Shown here in pieces: positions 34,966-43,576 of a stretch of DNA of 64,000 nt (positions are counted from its first letter, which is position 1; every line of letters starts with the position of its first letter). The DNA is from Paenibacillus_V sp046244365 (lineage in GTDB: Bacteria > Bacillota > Bacilli > Paenibacillales > NBRC-103111), in the NCBI RefSeq assembly GCF_046244365.1, contig NZ_CP176395.1:5084001-5148000 (forward strand), read 5' to 3'. A program made the position numbers and the translations under genes. The notes under the pieces were generated by a model. That model was given only the letters and a program-made list of their open reading frames with translations, ran no database searches and was not told the DNA's origin.

Positions 34966-35760
34966 ATGAAAAAAGTAATTTCGAAAGACGGAACCGCCAT
35001 TGCGTTTGATAAATCCGGGAATGGACCGGCGATCATCCTGGTGTGCGCTGCATTTCAAACTCGTTCGGATCCGATGATGCCGCAGCTTGCTTCGCTTCTT
35101 TCACCCCACTTTACTGTCTTCAACTACGATCGTCGGGGTCGAGGGGATAGCGGCGACACGGCGCCGTACGCGGTTGAGCGCGAAGTCGAAGATATCGAAG
35201 CTCTCATCAACGAGGCTGGCGGATCGGCATTCGTATTCGGCATGTCCTCCGGTGCAGTCCTTGCCCTCGAAGCGGCTCGCAAGCTTGCTTTCGCGAAGCT
35301 GGCATTGTACGAGCCGCCGTTCGTCATTGACAATACTCGTCCTCCACTTCCGGAAGATTACTTAAAGCAACTCAAAGAGCTGACAACGTCGGGCCGCCGA
35401 GGCGACGCAGTCGAGTATTTCTTGACGAATGCAGCAGGCGTTCCTGCCGATTTCGTTGCTCAGATGCGAAACGCGCCATTCTGGCCGGCGATGGAAAATG
35501 TAGCGCACACGTTGGTCTATGACGGCACCATCATGGGTGACACCATGTCGGGTAACCCATTGCCAGCCGATCGGTGGTCTTCCGTCTCGATCCCTACGCT
35601 CGTGGTGGGTGGAGGGGCAAGTCCTGAGTACCAGCAAAATGCGGTGAAAGCGCTCGTGGACAGACTCTCCAATGCAAAGCTCCACAGCCTGGAAGGTCAG
35701 GATCATAACGTGGCTCTGGATTTCCTCGCTCCCGTTTTGACTGATTTTTTCTCCAAGTAA
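34966..35760 (+). CDS. Alpha/beta hydrolase
   Basis: This 264-residue cytoplasmic hydrolase has nucleophile elbow FGMSSGAVLALE (Ser in G-M-S-S-G), oxyanion-side VCAAFQTRSDPMMP, YDRRGRGDSG, and catalytic His in QDHNVALDF near the end. The start is ATG 34966, eight bases after AGGAGG; the frame's earlier start has no signal. The substrate is unknown. It lies in the MerR-led operon with AHSA1 and DoxX proteins. Confidence 0.9.
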   Translation: MKKVISKDGTAIAFDKSGNGPAIILVCAAFQTRSDPMMPQLASLLSPHFTVFNYDRRGRGDSGDTAPYAVEREVEDIEALINEAGGSAFVFGMSSGAVLALEAARKLAFAKLALYEPPFVIDNTRPPLPEDYLKQLKELTTSGRRGDAVEYFLTNAAGVPADFVAQMRNAPFWPAMENVAHTLVYDGTIMGDTMSGNPLPADRWSSVSIPTLVVGGGASPEYQQNAVKALVDRLSNAKLHSLEGQDHNVALDFLAPVLTDFFSK

Positions 35761-35779
35761 ATTAAAGGAGATTATAGCA

Positions 35780-35827
35780 ATGAGAAAAATCATTTTACTC
35801 ATGCACGTATCACTTGATAGCTTTTAG
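35780..35827 (+). pseudogene. DHFR-family (RibD C-terminal-like) gene relic, 15 codons
   Basis: AAAGGAG is followed by a frame reading MRKIILLMHVSLDSF and then TAG. This is the typical N-terminus of dihydrofolate-reductase-family proteins (MRKIILLMHVSLDGF...). Everything after the first 15 codons is lost. Confidence 0.55.
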
Positions 35828-35876
35828 TTCTGGAGTCGTAGGGCTTATCTACGGAGTGAAACGGGGTGAGGTGTAG

Positions 35877-36266
35877 ATGGACAAATTGCGGAAATATGCT
35901 GGCTGGATAGGGCTTGCTGTGATAGCGCTGATCTTTATTCAGGCGGCGGTCCTTAAACTAATGGGTGTGCAAGCGATGGTAGAAGTCTTCAATAAGCTCG
36001 GTTATCCTGCATGGTTTCGTATCGTAATCGGGACCTTGGAAATTTCCGGATCGATTGCGTTGCTTATTCGGTCTTCTTCGCGTTACGGCGCGATATTATT
36101 GGCGTTGATTATGATCGGTGCAATGATATCAACGCTTGTGAAAGGGGCAGCTAGCGATGTGATCGTTCCAGTGATTATGCTTTTTCTACTTGTATGGATC
36201 GCAGTAGTCAGGGGACCTATCAATCGCCACATAGCGGAACAACCGTCAGCGAGCAAGGCTAGATAA
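35877..36266 (+). CDS. DoxX-family membrane protein
   Basis: This 129-residue protein has four predicted membrane segments: WIGLAVIALIFIQAAVLKLMG, IVIGTLEISGSIALLI, YGAILLALIMIGAMIS and VIVPVIMLFLLVWIAVV. GTLEISGSIALL in segment two is typical of DoxX-like proteins. GAGGTG precedes the ATG. It ends the MerR-led operon, followed by a terminator. Confidence 0.88.
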   Translation: MDKLRKYAGWIGLAVIALIFIQAAVLKLMGVQAMVEVFNKLGYPAWFRIVIGTLEISGSIALLIRSSSRYGAILLALIMIGAMISTLVKGAASDVIVPVIMLFLLVWIAVVRGPINRHIAEQPSASKAR

Positions 36267-36281
36267 AAGTCTGCAAACTAA

Positions 36282-36306
36282 AGAGCTGCCACGGCGGCTC
36301 TTTTTT
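36282..36306 (+). terminator. Intrinsic terminator of the MerR-led operon
   Basis: AGAGCTGC/GCGGCTCT stem (one G-T pair) with a 4-base loop, followed by six T. Confidence 0.85.
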
Positions 36307-36449
36307 CTACGAAAAAACTTCGACAACATAATCGACTAACAGAAAATCTTCTCCCATTCCTGCTCCAATGCAGTCAGATAAGCATCGGGGTCTCGATTAA
36401 AGCGTCTGCTCTAGACTTTCGTACAAACGAGAATCCCACTCTGCTTTAC

Positions 36450-36485
36450 GGGTAGAGCCGACATAAACGTATGTCGGCTCTACCC
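36450..36485. repeat. Perfect 16-bp inverted repeat
   Basis: GGGTAGAGCCGACATA and its exact complement flank AACG. No T-run follows, so it is not a simple terminator. Confidence 0.85.
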
Positions 36486-36503
36486 AATGTGTTCTACCAG
36501 AAG

Positions 36504-36539
36504 ACCGGACTCCTTTATGGAATGAGGAGTCCGGTTTTT
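36504..36539 (+). terminator. Intrinsic terminator without visible gene
   Basis: ACCGGACTCCT/AGGAGTCCGGT perfect stem with a 10-base loop, followed by TTTTC. Confidence 0.75.
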
Positions 36540-36897
36540 CGATGGTATAATTATCGCTTAGCGTACGATTATTCCGTTTTGTGAGGTGACCCCTTTATAT
36601 GAACTAAATTAATGAAATTTCTTGAATTAAGGATTGTACCTGAGACAATGGAATCCCCCTTTCAGAAATAATATTGATTCTTAATGGGATACTTCACATT
36701 CTTCCTGGATTATCCTTTAGGGTTTCGCATAACTGCCCGAGGGAGTTTAACAGGTTACCTACCTTGGCAACCTGTGCGTCATGGTGCTATCGGGAAACTT
36801 TTTACAATTTCTTGCGTATATTGGGTGAGTTTTTCAAACACAAGTTGTATGTATACGAAGAAACTTACTTTTCTTAACACAGGAGGATTTTCACTTT

Positions 36898-38352
36898 ATG
36901 AAACAACTGATTAAGTGCGTTCTTTCAATTATTTTAACGCTTCCTCTGTTCGCACAATCCTCATTTGCAGCCACCTCTAATCTCCATTACAGAATTAGCT
37001 CTCCTACTCTTCCTATAACAGTAAATGGATCACCCCTCGATAATGTACACAACCAGTATCCCTTATTTCTCTATGAAGGTATAACTTACTTTCCAATGAC
37101 TTGGAATAACACGGTTGCATTGGGATTGGAAGTAAACTGGGATCAGAGTCAGGGACTTAAAATTTCCAAACTGCCTTCATGCCAACCATTGTTTCAAAGC
37201 CTCCAATCAGAACCAATCCAGCTAACAACCAAGCAAGCCATACTGCCTCCTTTTCCTGTTACAGTTAACGGGAAGATCATCAATAATGAAGAAGAACCTT
37301 ATCCAATTTTGTTTCTTAACAATATTGTTTATTTCCCCATGACTTGGAGATTTACAAATATCGAATTCAATTGGAGTACCGCATGGGATTCTTTAGATGG
37401 ATATTCGATTGAAGCTTGTGAAGAACAAACACAGGAATATATGAAAAAGCAAGAGGAGCTGGCCGCGCAGCGCAATCTGCTTATGGGTGGGAATCTCGCC
37501 GTTAGTGGGAATTGGATTTTCACAAATCCTTTTAATAATAAACCTTCATTGGAAAAATGGTCGAAAGATGGAGCTACCAAAATCAAGCTGACTGACGACA
37601 ATGCCACATCGATAAATCTTAAAGGAGATTGGTTGTACTATACGATTGATACAAGGGCATATACCGATGGAGTGCTTCAAGATAGAGGCGTGTATAAAAT
37701 TCGTCAAGATGGAACAGAGAGGACTAAGCTATCCCCTGTTTCCGCTTCTCAGATTGTAGTTGAGCAAGATTGGATTTACTTTTTGGAAACCAATGATTCC
37801 GGTATCAGTCGGATGAAAACCGATGGTTCATTGAGCGAAAAAATCGTCACGGAAAAACATATTCAAAGATTCTTTATCGCTAATAATCAGCTTTTTTACA
37901 ATCAAAACGAAACATTTGACTTATTTCAAACAGATTTAACTGGCTTGGGGAAACAACAAGTGGATAAAAACATATTCAGTAATCACTTTATAATCGATGG
38001 GTGGATTTATCATACTAAGTTGATAAACGACATGGTTGGAATTTATAAAACAAGTCTAGATGGTTCAACCTCAATTAAGCTCTACAGTGTTAATGTTTGG
38101 GACAGCAATGGATCCATTAGTTCTTTACAATACCGTGATGGGTGGATTTACTTTTTACAAGGGAAAATAAGTCACGGTTCCCATATTGATATCAATAAAA
38201 TACGTATCGATGGAACAGGTTATACAAAACATGCCACTGTTGGCTATGGCAAAGAACTATATAATGTTGATCCATTTTTCTATGTCATACAATTCACACC
38301 ATTTAGTACTGATGAAAATATTACGCTCGTAACAGATTATATGGCACCATGA
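36898..38352 (+). CDS. Secreted copper-amine-oxidase-N-like / DUF5050-like protein
   Basis: This 484-residue protein has a signal peptide ending near SSFA. Two short domains carry YPLFLYEGITYFPMTWN and YPILFLNNIVYFPMTWRF. Repeated propeller blades follow (GDWLYYTIDTRAYTD, QDWIYFLETNDSG, DGWIYHTKLIND, DGWIYFLQGKISHG), the DUF5050 pattern. It is a paralogue of 30013-31578. AGGAGG lies 11 bases before the ATG. It probably acts at or outside the cell surface; function unknown. Confidence 0.87.
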   Translation: MKQLIKCVLSIILTLPLFAQSSFAATSNLHYRISSPTLPITVNGSPLDNVHNQYPLFLYEGITYFPMTWNNTVALGLEVNWDQSQGLKISKLPSCQPLFQSLQSEPIQLTTKQAILPPFPVTVNGKIINNEEEPYPILFLNNIVYFPMTWRFTNIEFNWSTAWDSLDGYSIEACEEQTQEYMKKQEELAAQRNLLMGGNLAVSGNWIFTNPFNNKPSLEKWSKDGATKIKLTDDNATSINLKGDWLYYTIDTRAYTDGVLQDRGVYKIRQDGTERTKLSPVSASQIVVEQDWIYFLETNDSGISRMKTDGSLSEKIVTEKHIQRFFIANNQLFYNQNETFDLFQTDLTGLGKQQVDKNIFSNHFIIDGWIYHTKLINDMVGIYKTSLDGSTSIKLYSVNVWDSNGSISSLQYRDGWIYFLQGKISHGSHIDINKIRIDGTGYTKHATVGYGKELYNVDPFFYVIQFTPFSTDENITLVTDYMAP

Positions 38353-38356
38353 TGAA

Positions 38357-38396
38357 AACAGCGATGCACTTCTTTGTTGCATCGCTGTTTATGGTT
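38357..38396 (+). terminator. Intrinsic terminator of the DUF5050-like gene
   Basis: AACAGCGATGCA/TGCATCGCTGTT perfect 12-bp stem with a 9-base loop, followed by a T-rich stretch. Confidence 0.88.
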
Positions 38397-38458
38397 TTTC
38401 ATGTATCTTCAAGTTAGATCAGAAAGTTAGTCGTTAGGCACTTGAAGCTCTTTGTCAC

Positions 38459-38540
38459 TATCCTGCCCTTTCGTATTATGAGGTCACCAGATCTTTCTAG
38501 TGGACCTCATTTTTGTGTGGTCGTAAGATAGCGGTAGCCG
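38459..38540 (+). repeat. About 80-bp terminator-like repeat, copy 1
   Basis: It includes a GAGGTCAC...GTGGACCTC hairpin followed by T and then GTCGTAAGATAGCGGTAGCC. A second copy with about a dozen differences lies at 41389-41468. The copies bracket the IS110 element and the amidohydrolase pseudogene. Confidence 0.75.
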
Positions 38541-38714
38541 GGGATCGAACGTTTCTGCCCGTGGGAGCTAGATCCCGAGAGCTATACAGTTCATCCCCCC
38601 TACTTGTTAAACCATGATTAGGCTGGTTGGGACCATGATCCCGAATCACATGCGATAATGTGGACGACAAGAAGGTTAGGGGTTGCCGGCGAATATATTA
38701 TCGTGAGTGGTTGA
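38541..38714 (+). ncRNA. Candidate IS110 bridge RNA (left-end non-coding region)
   Basis: The 174 bases between the repeat and the transposase start hold no protein. They show several short stems, for example GGGA/TCCC (38629-38642) and AACC/GGTT (38611-38629). IS110-group elements encode their bridge (seeker) RNA in a left-end region of this size. The assignment rests on position and length; the loops were not matched to target or donor. Confidence 0.5.
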
Positions 38715-39917
38715 ATGAACCCTGTCATTGGATTAGATGTATCTAAAGGGGAAAGTCATGCACAAGCTTTTTCAGATCGAGGAACGCCCTACGGAAAGAC
38801 CTTTCGATTTGAGCACAATCTTGAGGGATTAGCGTCCTTCCTCCGTTTTGCTCAAATCGTGGAGTCTTTTGCTGGGCAACGTCCGGCCATTGTGTTAGAA
38901 GCAACGGGTCATTATCATAGTCCAGTTGTACAGTTTCTAGATGATCATCTATATCTGTATATAATTATCAATCCGTTACTTTCACACCAAGCGAAAAAGA
39001 TGAATTTGCGTAAGGTGAAAACGGATGTGGCTGACGCATACCAGCTGGGTGAATTGTTCTACAAAGAAGAGCTGGAGCCTTACAAAAAACGGGGTCAGTA
39101 TCTGATGAATCTGCGTTACCTGACACGGCAACATGAGTCACTGACTGAAATGTATGTCCAGGCAAAGCTGCAGTTTCAAGCGGTACTGGATCAAGTCTTT
39201 CCAGAGTATCACGGCGTGTTTGGTGACCTTTTTTCTAAGGTGTCGCTTCGTTTCCTGGCTCAGTATCCAACGTCTCAATCGGTGTTAGCGATGTCCGAGG
39301 AAAACGTTACGGCGAACATACAACGCCTTGTTGGACATGTCGCCTCGAACCGGTGGTCGCTGGAACGGGCACAGAAACTAAGGGCTGCAGCAGAGCGAAA
39401 TCCCTTCAGAGAGACCGCTTTTCCGAGTCATTTAATCTCATTGGAGCTTTTCATCAATTTACTTCTTCAGTACCAGGAGCATCTAACGAAACTGGATAAA
39501 TCGATAGAGGCCCTGGCTGAAGAATTACTGGAGTATGATTTAATCCAATCGATACCCGGCATTGGCACCAAAATTGCTGCAACAATTTTAGCTGAGATCG
39601 GAGAAATCGATCGGTTCGATCACGCAAAGAAACTGGTTGCGTTTGCCGGTATTGATCCAAGTGTCTTTTCTTCCGGCAAGTTTACAGCAACCCGAAATAC
39701 AATCACCAAACGCGGTTCCAGGAGACTCCGGACAGCCTTATATCAAGCTGTGCGATGTGGTTTGCGAAGCTCACGTAATAAGAAAATCAGGGCTTATTAC
39801 GACAAAAAGCGAGCAGAAGGTAAACTGTTTAAAGTAGCCGTGATCGCATGTGTAAATAAACTGATCCAATGGATTTATGCGATTTTGACCAAGAAAGAAC
39901 CTTTCCGCTTTGACTGA
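38715..39917 (+). mobile_element. IS110-family transposase
   Basis: The 400-residue DEDD recombinase starts with IGLDVSKGESHAQAF (first Asp), followed by VLEATGHYHSPV (Glu) and KVKTDVADAYQLGEL (two Asp). The C-terminal transposase_20 domain reads LIQSIPGIGTKIAATILAEIG and VAFAGIDPSVFSSGKFTATR, where the catalytic Ser is expected in the SSG segment. The frame is intact, so the copy may be active. IS110 elements cut and paste through an RNA-guided circular intermediate without terminal inverted repeats. No clear ribosome binding site is seen before the ATG. Confidence 0.93.
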
Positions 39918-40211
39918 GTAAACAAAGTTTGGACATCGAGGAAAACCTCCACAAATTCTATGGGGTGGTTATTTGTCATGTGTTTTTACCAGTATAGCAC
40001 CCTTCGTTTTCTTCATTAATAATTAAATATTGACAGGCTATTAGCTGGTATACTTCAACGATCAGGAGCAGATCGCCGTGGTGTATGCTCCAGCTATAAT
40101 CATTTCGCAATCGTGCCCGTTAGCGTAATGCCTAATATCGTCGTTTTGCAACCTTTTCCATTTATCTCTGTCTATATAAGCAAGAAAAAATTAGTCAAGC
40201 GGAGGGTTAAG
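39918..40211. other. IS110 right end and leader of the amidohydrolase gene
   Basis: It contains a small GAGG/CCTC hairpin (39941-39952) close to the transposase stop, probably part of the short right end. AT-rich sequence follows, with no gene. The exact element boundary cannot be set without an empty site. Confidence 0.4.
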
Positions 40212-41363
40212 GTGAGACTAAAAACTATCGCCGTTATAAGTTAAATTTTTAAATCTTGGAATATTTTGAAGAAACTGGTGAGAGGTAGGGATCATGTATT
40301 GAATAAGTGGATAAGGACATTTTCAATACTTGCATTGATTACCGTAGTCGCTTTACTTGGCCTAAGCGAGTATGCCATGCATCAAAGGCCTGGTGATTCA
40401 TCTGTCTCCAAAGCCAACAAAGTTCCGGATGACAAAGCAGATCTATACCAGAAGTACAAGAATCTCGGTCTGACCGACGTGCATAATCATGATGCATGGA
40501 AATATCCAAGATCACTCTCCGTTTGGAACAAGTATCACATCGCTAAAATTGTCCTATTCGGTAGCGTTTCTAACCGAGCGGCATTAAAAACGGACCGTAT
40601 GTCGTGGAATGCCTATAGGAAATATCCTGAACGTATATACCCCTTCTTTTCGGGTTTTGATATGTATCAGCCGGAAGGTCTACAAACGGTAAGAGACAAT
40701 TTGGAACAAGGATATTTAGGTATCGGTGAAACATACGCAGCTTCATCAAATACTCCTGGCGCTGATAAACGTGAATGGAAAGGAAAAAACGCGATGGACG
40801 GGAATCTGCCAAAGATTTATGAGATCTGTTCGGAATACGATGTCCCTATTTTATTACATATTGATCCGCCAGACGGTATACAACTAACCAAATTAAAGGA
40901 AGCTCTCGAAAATTATCCCAAAACTAAAATTATATTTGCACATGCGAATGTATACAATCCGGCCGCGGTCATTGATGCACTTATGGAAAATCACCCAAAC
41001 TTGTATATTGACTTCTTTGCTGGATTTACCTCATACAATCCGAAAAGTCCTTACACTACGGACAGTTAAATTGATCTCATCGAGAAATACCCGGATCGAT
41101 TCTTTCTCAGTACGGACAGCGCATTCGATATGACATATAAGCAAGCCATTTCGGCAATGTATGAAGTGATCGACAAGTTAAAGCCCGATACGCGTGAAAA
41201 GGTGGCACGAATAAACTTTGACATGCTCATCGATGCACAGAAACCGACAGAAACTCAACTAAAGCACCTTGAAAGTCTAAACAAAGATGTGAAACAGCCG
41301 ATTAGTCCGATAGGAATGTCACGACATGAGGTTAACAAGGCAATATTCATGTTGGAAAAATAA
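40212..41363 (+). pseudogene. Membrane-anchored amidohydrolase gene with in-frame stops
   Basis: A GTG at 40212 has GGAGG in front of it, but the frame meets TAA after ten codons (40242-40244). It then continues in frame through an N-terminal membrane anchor (IRTFSILALITVVALLGLSEY) into an amidohydrolase-2/TIM-barrel domain: LGLTDVHNHDAWKYP, PILLHIDPPDG, KIIFAHANVYNP. A second TAA (41067-41069) is again followed in frame by the expected remainder, IDLIEKYPDRFFLSTDSAFD. Two clean stops in an otherwise undamaged frame suggest recent inactivation. Translation from the TTG at 40266 would give a 267-residue product lacking the C-terminal metal-site Asp. Confidence 0.7.
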
Positions 41364-41609
41364 CTTCATGAGATCATCCCATTATCCTGCCCGTTCATAT
41401 TATGAGGTCACCAGATCTTTCTGGTAGGCCTCTTTTTATATGGGTCGTAAGATAGCGGTAGCCGGGGAAGTGCGGGCGAAGAAAATCAGAACCGTTTTCC
41501 AAAGAAAAGCGCATGGTGGGTACGGAACGAAGAACAATCTTTTCTTCAATCCCTGCTTTCCGTTGGCATGCCAAGTGGATTTCCCAAAGAACGCTCATGG
41601 ATAATTAGC
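41364..41609. other. Intergenic stretch with repeat copy 2
   Basis: The second copy of the 80-bp terminator-like repeat lies at 41389-41468. The remainder has no gene that I can support. Confidence 0.5.
41389..41468 (+). repeat. About 80-bp terminator-like repeat, copy 2
   Basis: It matches copy 1 (38459-38540) up to AGCCGGGGA, after which both diverge. The hairpin GAGGTCACCAG/CTGGTAGGCCTC is followed by TTTTTATA, so it can end transcription of the amidohydrolase gene. Confidence 0.75.
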
Positions 41610-41790
41610 TGCTGGTCGCTGCTAACAACTTTCCGCCCGGCTTCAAAACCCTTTCAATTCCCGAACAGCTTTTTCGATATCGGGAAAGTGATACAACATA
41701 AAGTTGGCCATCACCAAATCGAACGAATCATTGTTGAATCGATTCTCGTTTGTAGATGTTTCTTTGTCCCGCATTGGTCCAGAACCGAAA
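41610..41790 (-). pseudogene. SAM-dependent methyltransferase remnant
   Basis: The minus strand reads NNDSFDLVMANFMLYHFPDI and EKAVRELK. After a one-base frameshift (about 41640-41660) it reads VLKPGGKLLAAT, the motif IV-VI region of class I methyltransferases. The SAM-binding N-terminus and the C-terminus are absent. Confidence 0.6.
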
Positions 41791-41891
41791 TTTTATCGTG
41801 CAAATTGCACAACTTCCCTTTAAATTATTTTAGTCTTAGACCACCCATTCATTGAGTGGCTCATTATTTCCCGCTTCCCTTACGATCTTCG

Positions 41892-42215
41892 TCATTTTTC
41901 CTCCAGCGATTTCAAGGCGCTTTCCGCAAGCTCCCGCCAATCGGCAATGAATGGTTGTCCGACCTGCACCCATTCTTTCATGGGCATGTTTTTGCCTGAC
42001 GGATCCCATAGCTTGGCGCCCTCCTTGCTTAATGCCTCGCGATGCGCAACGCCCTTCAGCTTAAACACCATCTCGTCCCGGTAAAAAGCAGCGAATGCTT
42101 TTCCCTTGTGTTTCAAGACTTTCTTTCCGAACATTTGGCCGAACTCGGCTTGATGTGCGGACCGCATTTCCTCGCCAATTGCCGTAAACCGCTCGAATGC
42201 TTGGTTGTTTTCCAT
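41892..42215 (-). CDS. TfoX N-terminal-domain-like protein
   Basis: This 107-residue protein shows the TfoX_N pattern: GQMFGKKVLKHKGKAFAAFYRDEMVFKL, then GAKLWDPSGKNMPMKEWVQVG. The start is ATG 42213-42215, six bases after AAGGAG; the longer frame lacks a signal. These small cytoplasmic proteins have no firm function outside Gammaproteobacteria. It is a single gene. Confidence 0.8.
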   Translation of the reverse strand: MENNQAFERFTAIGEEMRSAHQAEFGQMFGKKVLKHKGKAFAAFYRDEMVFKLKGVAHREALSKEGAKLWDPSGKNMPMKEWVQVGQPFIADWRELAESALKSLEEK

Positions 42216-42262
42216 CTTACTCTCCTTAGAATCGCTCAGTCTCGGTTCCCCCAAATCAATTA

Positions 42263-42299
42263 GAAGAAGCCGTTTCACCCTACGTGAAAAGGCTTCTTC
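42263..42299 (-). terminator. Terminator-like hairpin after the cystathionine-synthase-like gene
   Basis: GAAGAAGCC-x-TTTCAC pairs with GTGAAA-x-GGCTTCTTC around a 5-base loop. The T-tract on the minus strand is weak, so termination may be partial. Confidence 0.6.
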
Positions 42300-42313
42300 A
42301 TCTAAAAGCAGCT

Positions 42314-43471
42314 TTAGACTTTGCTTAATGCCACTTGCAGGTCTTCAAGCAGCGTGTCCGCATCCTCCAGCCCGACCGAGAGACGGATCTGGCCAATGCC
42401 GAAGCCTCGGCTGCGGACTTCCTCTTCGCTGCCGGACATCGCTGCCGCGTACAGATTGCTTTCAAAGCCGCCCCAGCTGCCCCCGATGGAAATATGCCGG
42501 AGTCCGTTGACGAACCTTCGCACGCCTTCCTTGTCGGAATCAAGCTCGAACGACATCAGGCCGCTGCTGCCGTTCATCTGCGCCAAAGCCAACTCGCGCT
42601 GCCCGAAGCCAGGCAAACCCGGGTAACGCACGCTGCGGATTTTAGGCTCGCCGGCCAAAAACGAAGCAATCCGGCCGGCACTCGACTCGTGCCGCTCCAT
42701 GCGCAGTGCCAGTGTTCGCATGCCCTTCAACAGTTTGCTCGCTTCGTTCGGAGAGAGGACGGCCCCCACTTGGGGAAGCCCTGTTATTAACTCTCCGGAG
42801 CCGATTACCGCACCTGCGACAAGATCGCTGTGTCCGCTTAAATATTTGGAAGCCGAGTGGATGACCGCATCGACGCCGTAGTCCAGCGGATTCTGAAAAA
42901 CGGGCGTCGCCCACGTGTTGTCGATGACCACCTTGATTCCATGTTTAGAGGCAAGGTCCGTAACGCGGCGTATATCCTGCAGCTCGAAATGCCACGATGT
43001 CGGACTTTCCAAATAAATGAGCTTCGTATTCGGTTTGAGCGCTTCCTCGAAATCCGCCGCCTGCAAGCCGGGCACGAAGGTGCTCTCCACTCCGAATTTA
43101 GCGAAAGGTTGCCGCAGAAAGTCCGATACCCGCCCGTATACGTTGGCAACGGTGATTACATGGCTGCCCTGCTGCAGCACGCTTAGCAGCGTCGTGTAAA
43201 TCGCCGCCGTTCCGGAGCCGAAGCACTTTGCGGCTTCCCCTTTCTCAAGCCGGGCAAGCTTCCGTTCAAGCGCCTCAATCGTCGGGTTCGTATTCTTCCC
43301 GTACGTATAGCGGGAGATTTTTCCTTGAACGGTCTCCTCCACCGATTCGAAATCCGGATACCGGTAAATCGTGTTCTCGAACGTCGGCGGGACGACGGCG
43401 CCATACATCTCTTCGGCGTACTCGTCAATGGCGGTTACGATGTCTTGCACTCTTCGGTAATGATCACGCAT
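42314..43471 (-). CDS. Cys/Met metabolism PLP-dependent enzyme (cystathionine gamma-synthase/lyase family)
   Basis: This 385-residue cytoplasmic enzyme has the family's fold-type I features. These include YTYGKNTNPTIEALERKLARLE, GSGTAAIYTTLLS for phosphate binding, VVIDNTWATPVFQNPLDYG with the cofactor Asp, and HSASKYLSGHSDLVAGAV with the Schiff-base Lys. It may be cystathionine gamma-synthase, beta-lyase or a methionine gamma-lyase-like enzyme; the sequence alone does not decide. It is separated by 105 bases from the sugar locus upstream, so it is probably a separate unit. Confidence 0.9.
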   Translation of the reverse strand: MRDHYRRVQDIVTAIDEYAEEMYGAVVPPTFENTIYRYPDFESVEETVQGKISRYTYGKNTNPTIEALERKLARLEKGEAAKCFGSGTAAIYTTLLSVLQQGSHVITVANVYGRVSDFLRQPFAKFGVESTFVPGLQAADFEEALKPNTKLIYLESPTSWHFELQDIRRVTDLASKHGIKVVIDNTWATPVFQNPLDYGVDAVIHSASKYLSGHSDLVAGAVIGSGELITGLPQVGAVLSPNEASKLLKGMRTLALRMERHESSAGRIASFLAGEPKIRSVRYPGLPGFGQRELALAQMNGSSGLMSFELDSDKEGVRRFVNGLRHISIGGSWGGFESNLYAAAMSGSEEEVRSRGFGIGQIRLSVGLEDADTLLEDLQVALSKV

Positions 43472-43576
43472 GCTTTACACCCCGAATCGGGCTCCTGTCG
43501 GAAGGAGCGGATGCTGACAATCGTTCATTCCCAGCAAACGGAGCTGCGTACAGCCGATCAAAGACACCTTCCTTCA

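Larger units (their letters stand above)
36307..36897. other. Intergenic region with a perfect 16-bp hairpin and orphan terminator
   Basis: On the minus strand a closed fragment reads FNRDPDAYLTALEQEWEKIF (ending at 36336-36338) and looks like the tail of a lost gene. A perfect 16-bp stem with a 4-base loop lies at 36450-36485, and a perfect 11-bp terminator stem at 36504-36539. ACAGGTT/AACCTGT brackets part of the leader before the gene at 36898. I see no complete gene. Confidence 0.6.

Noticed and set aside
36336..36410. Minus-strand fragment ending in EQEWEKIFC
   Set aside because: Only 24 codons remain before an upstream stop and the family could not be identified, so it is noted only within the intergenic entry.
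38527..38600. tRNA-like string on the minus strand (GTTCGATCCCCGG followed by a D-arm-like AGCTC)
   Set aside because: No acceptor stem pairs across it and the D-arm halves are not complementary; it fits better as part of the IS110 left end.
41067..41069. Programmed readthrough of TAA in the amidohydrolase
   Set aside because: No readthrough-type context or structure is visible and a second in-frame TAA exists near the start; loss of function is simpler.
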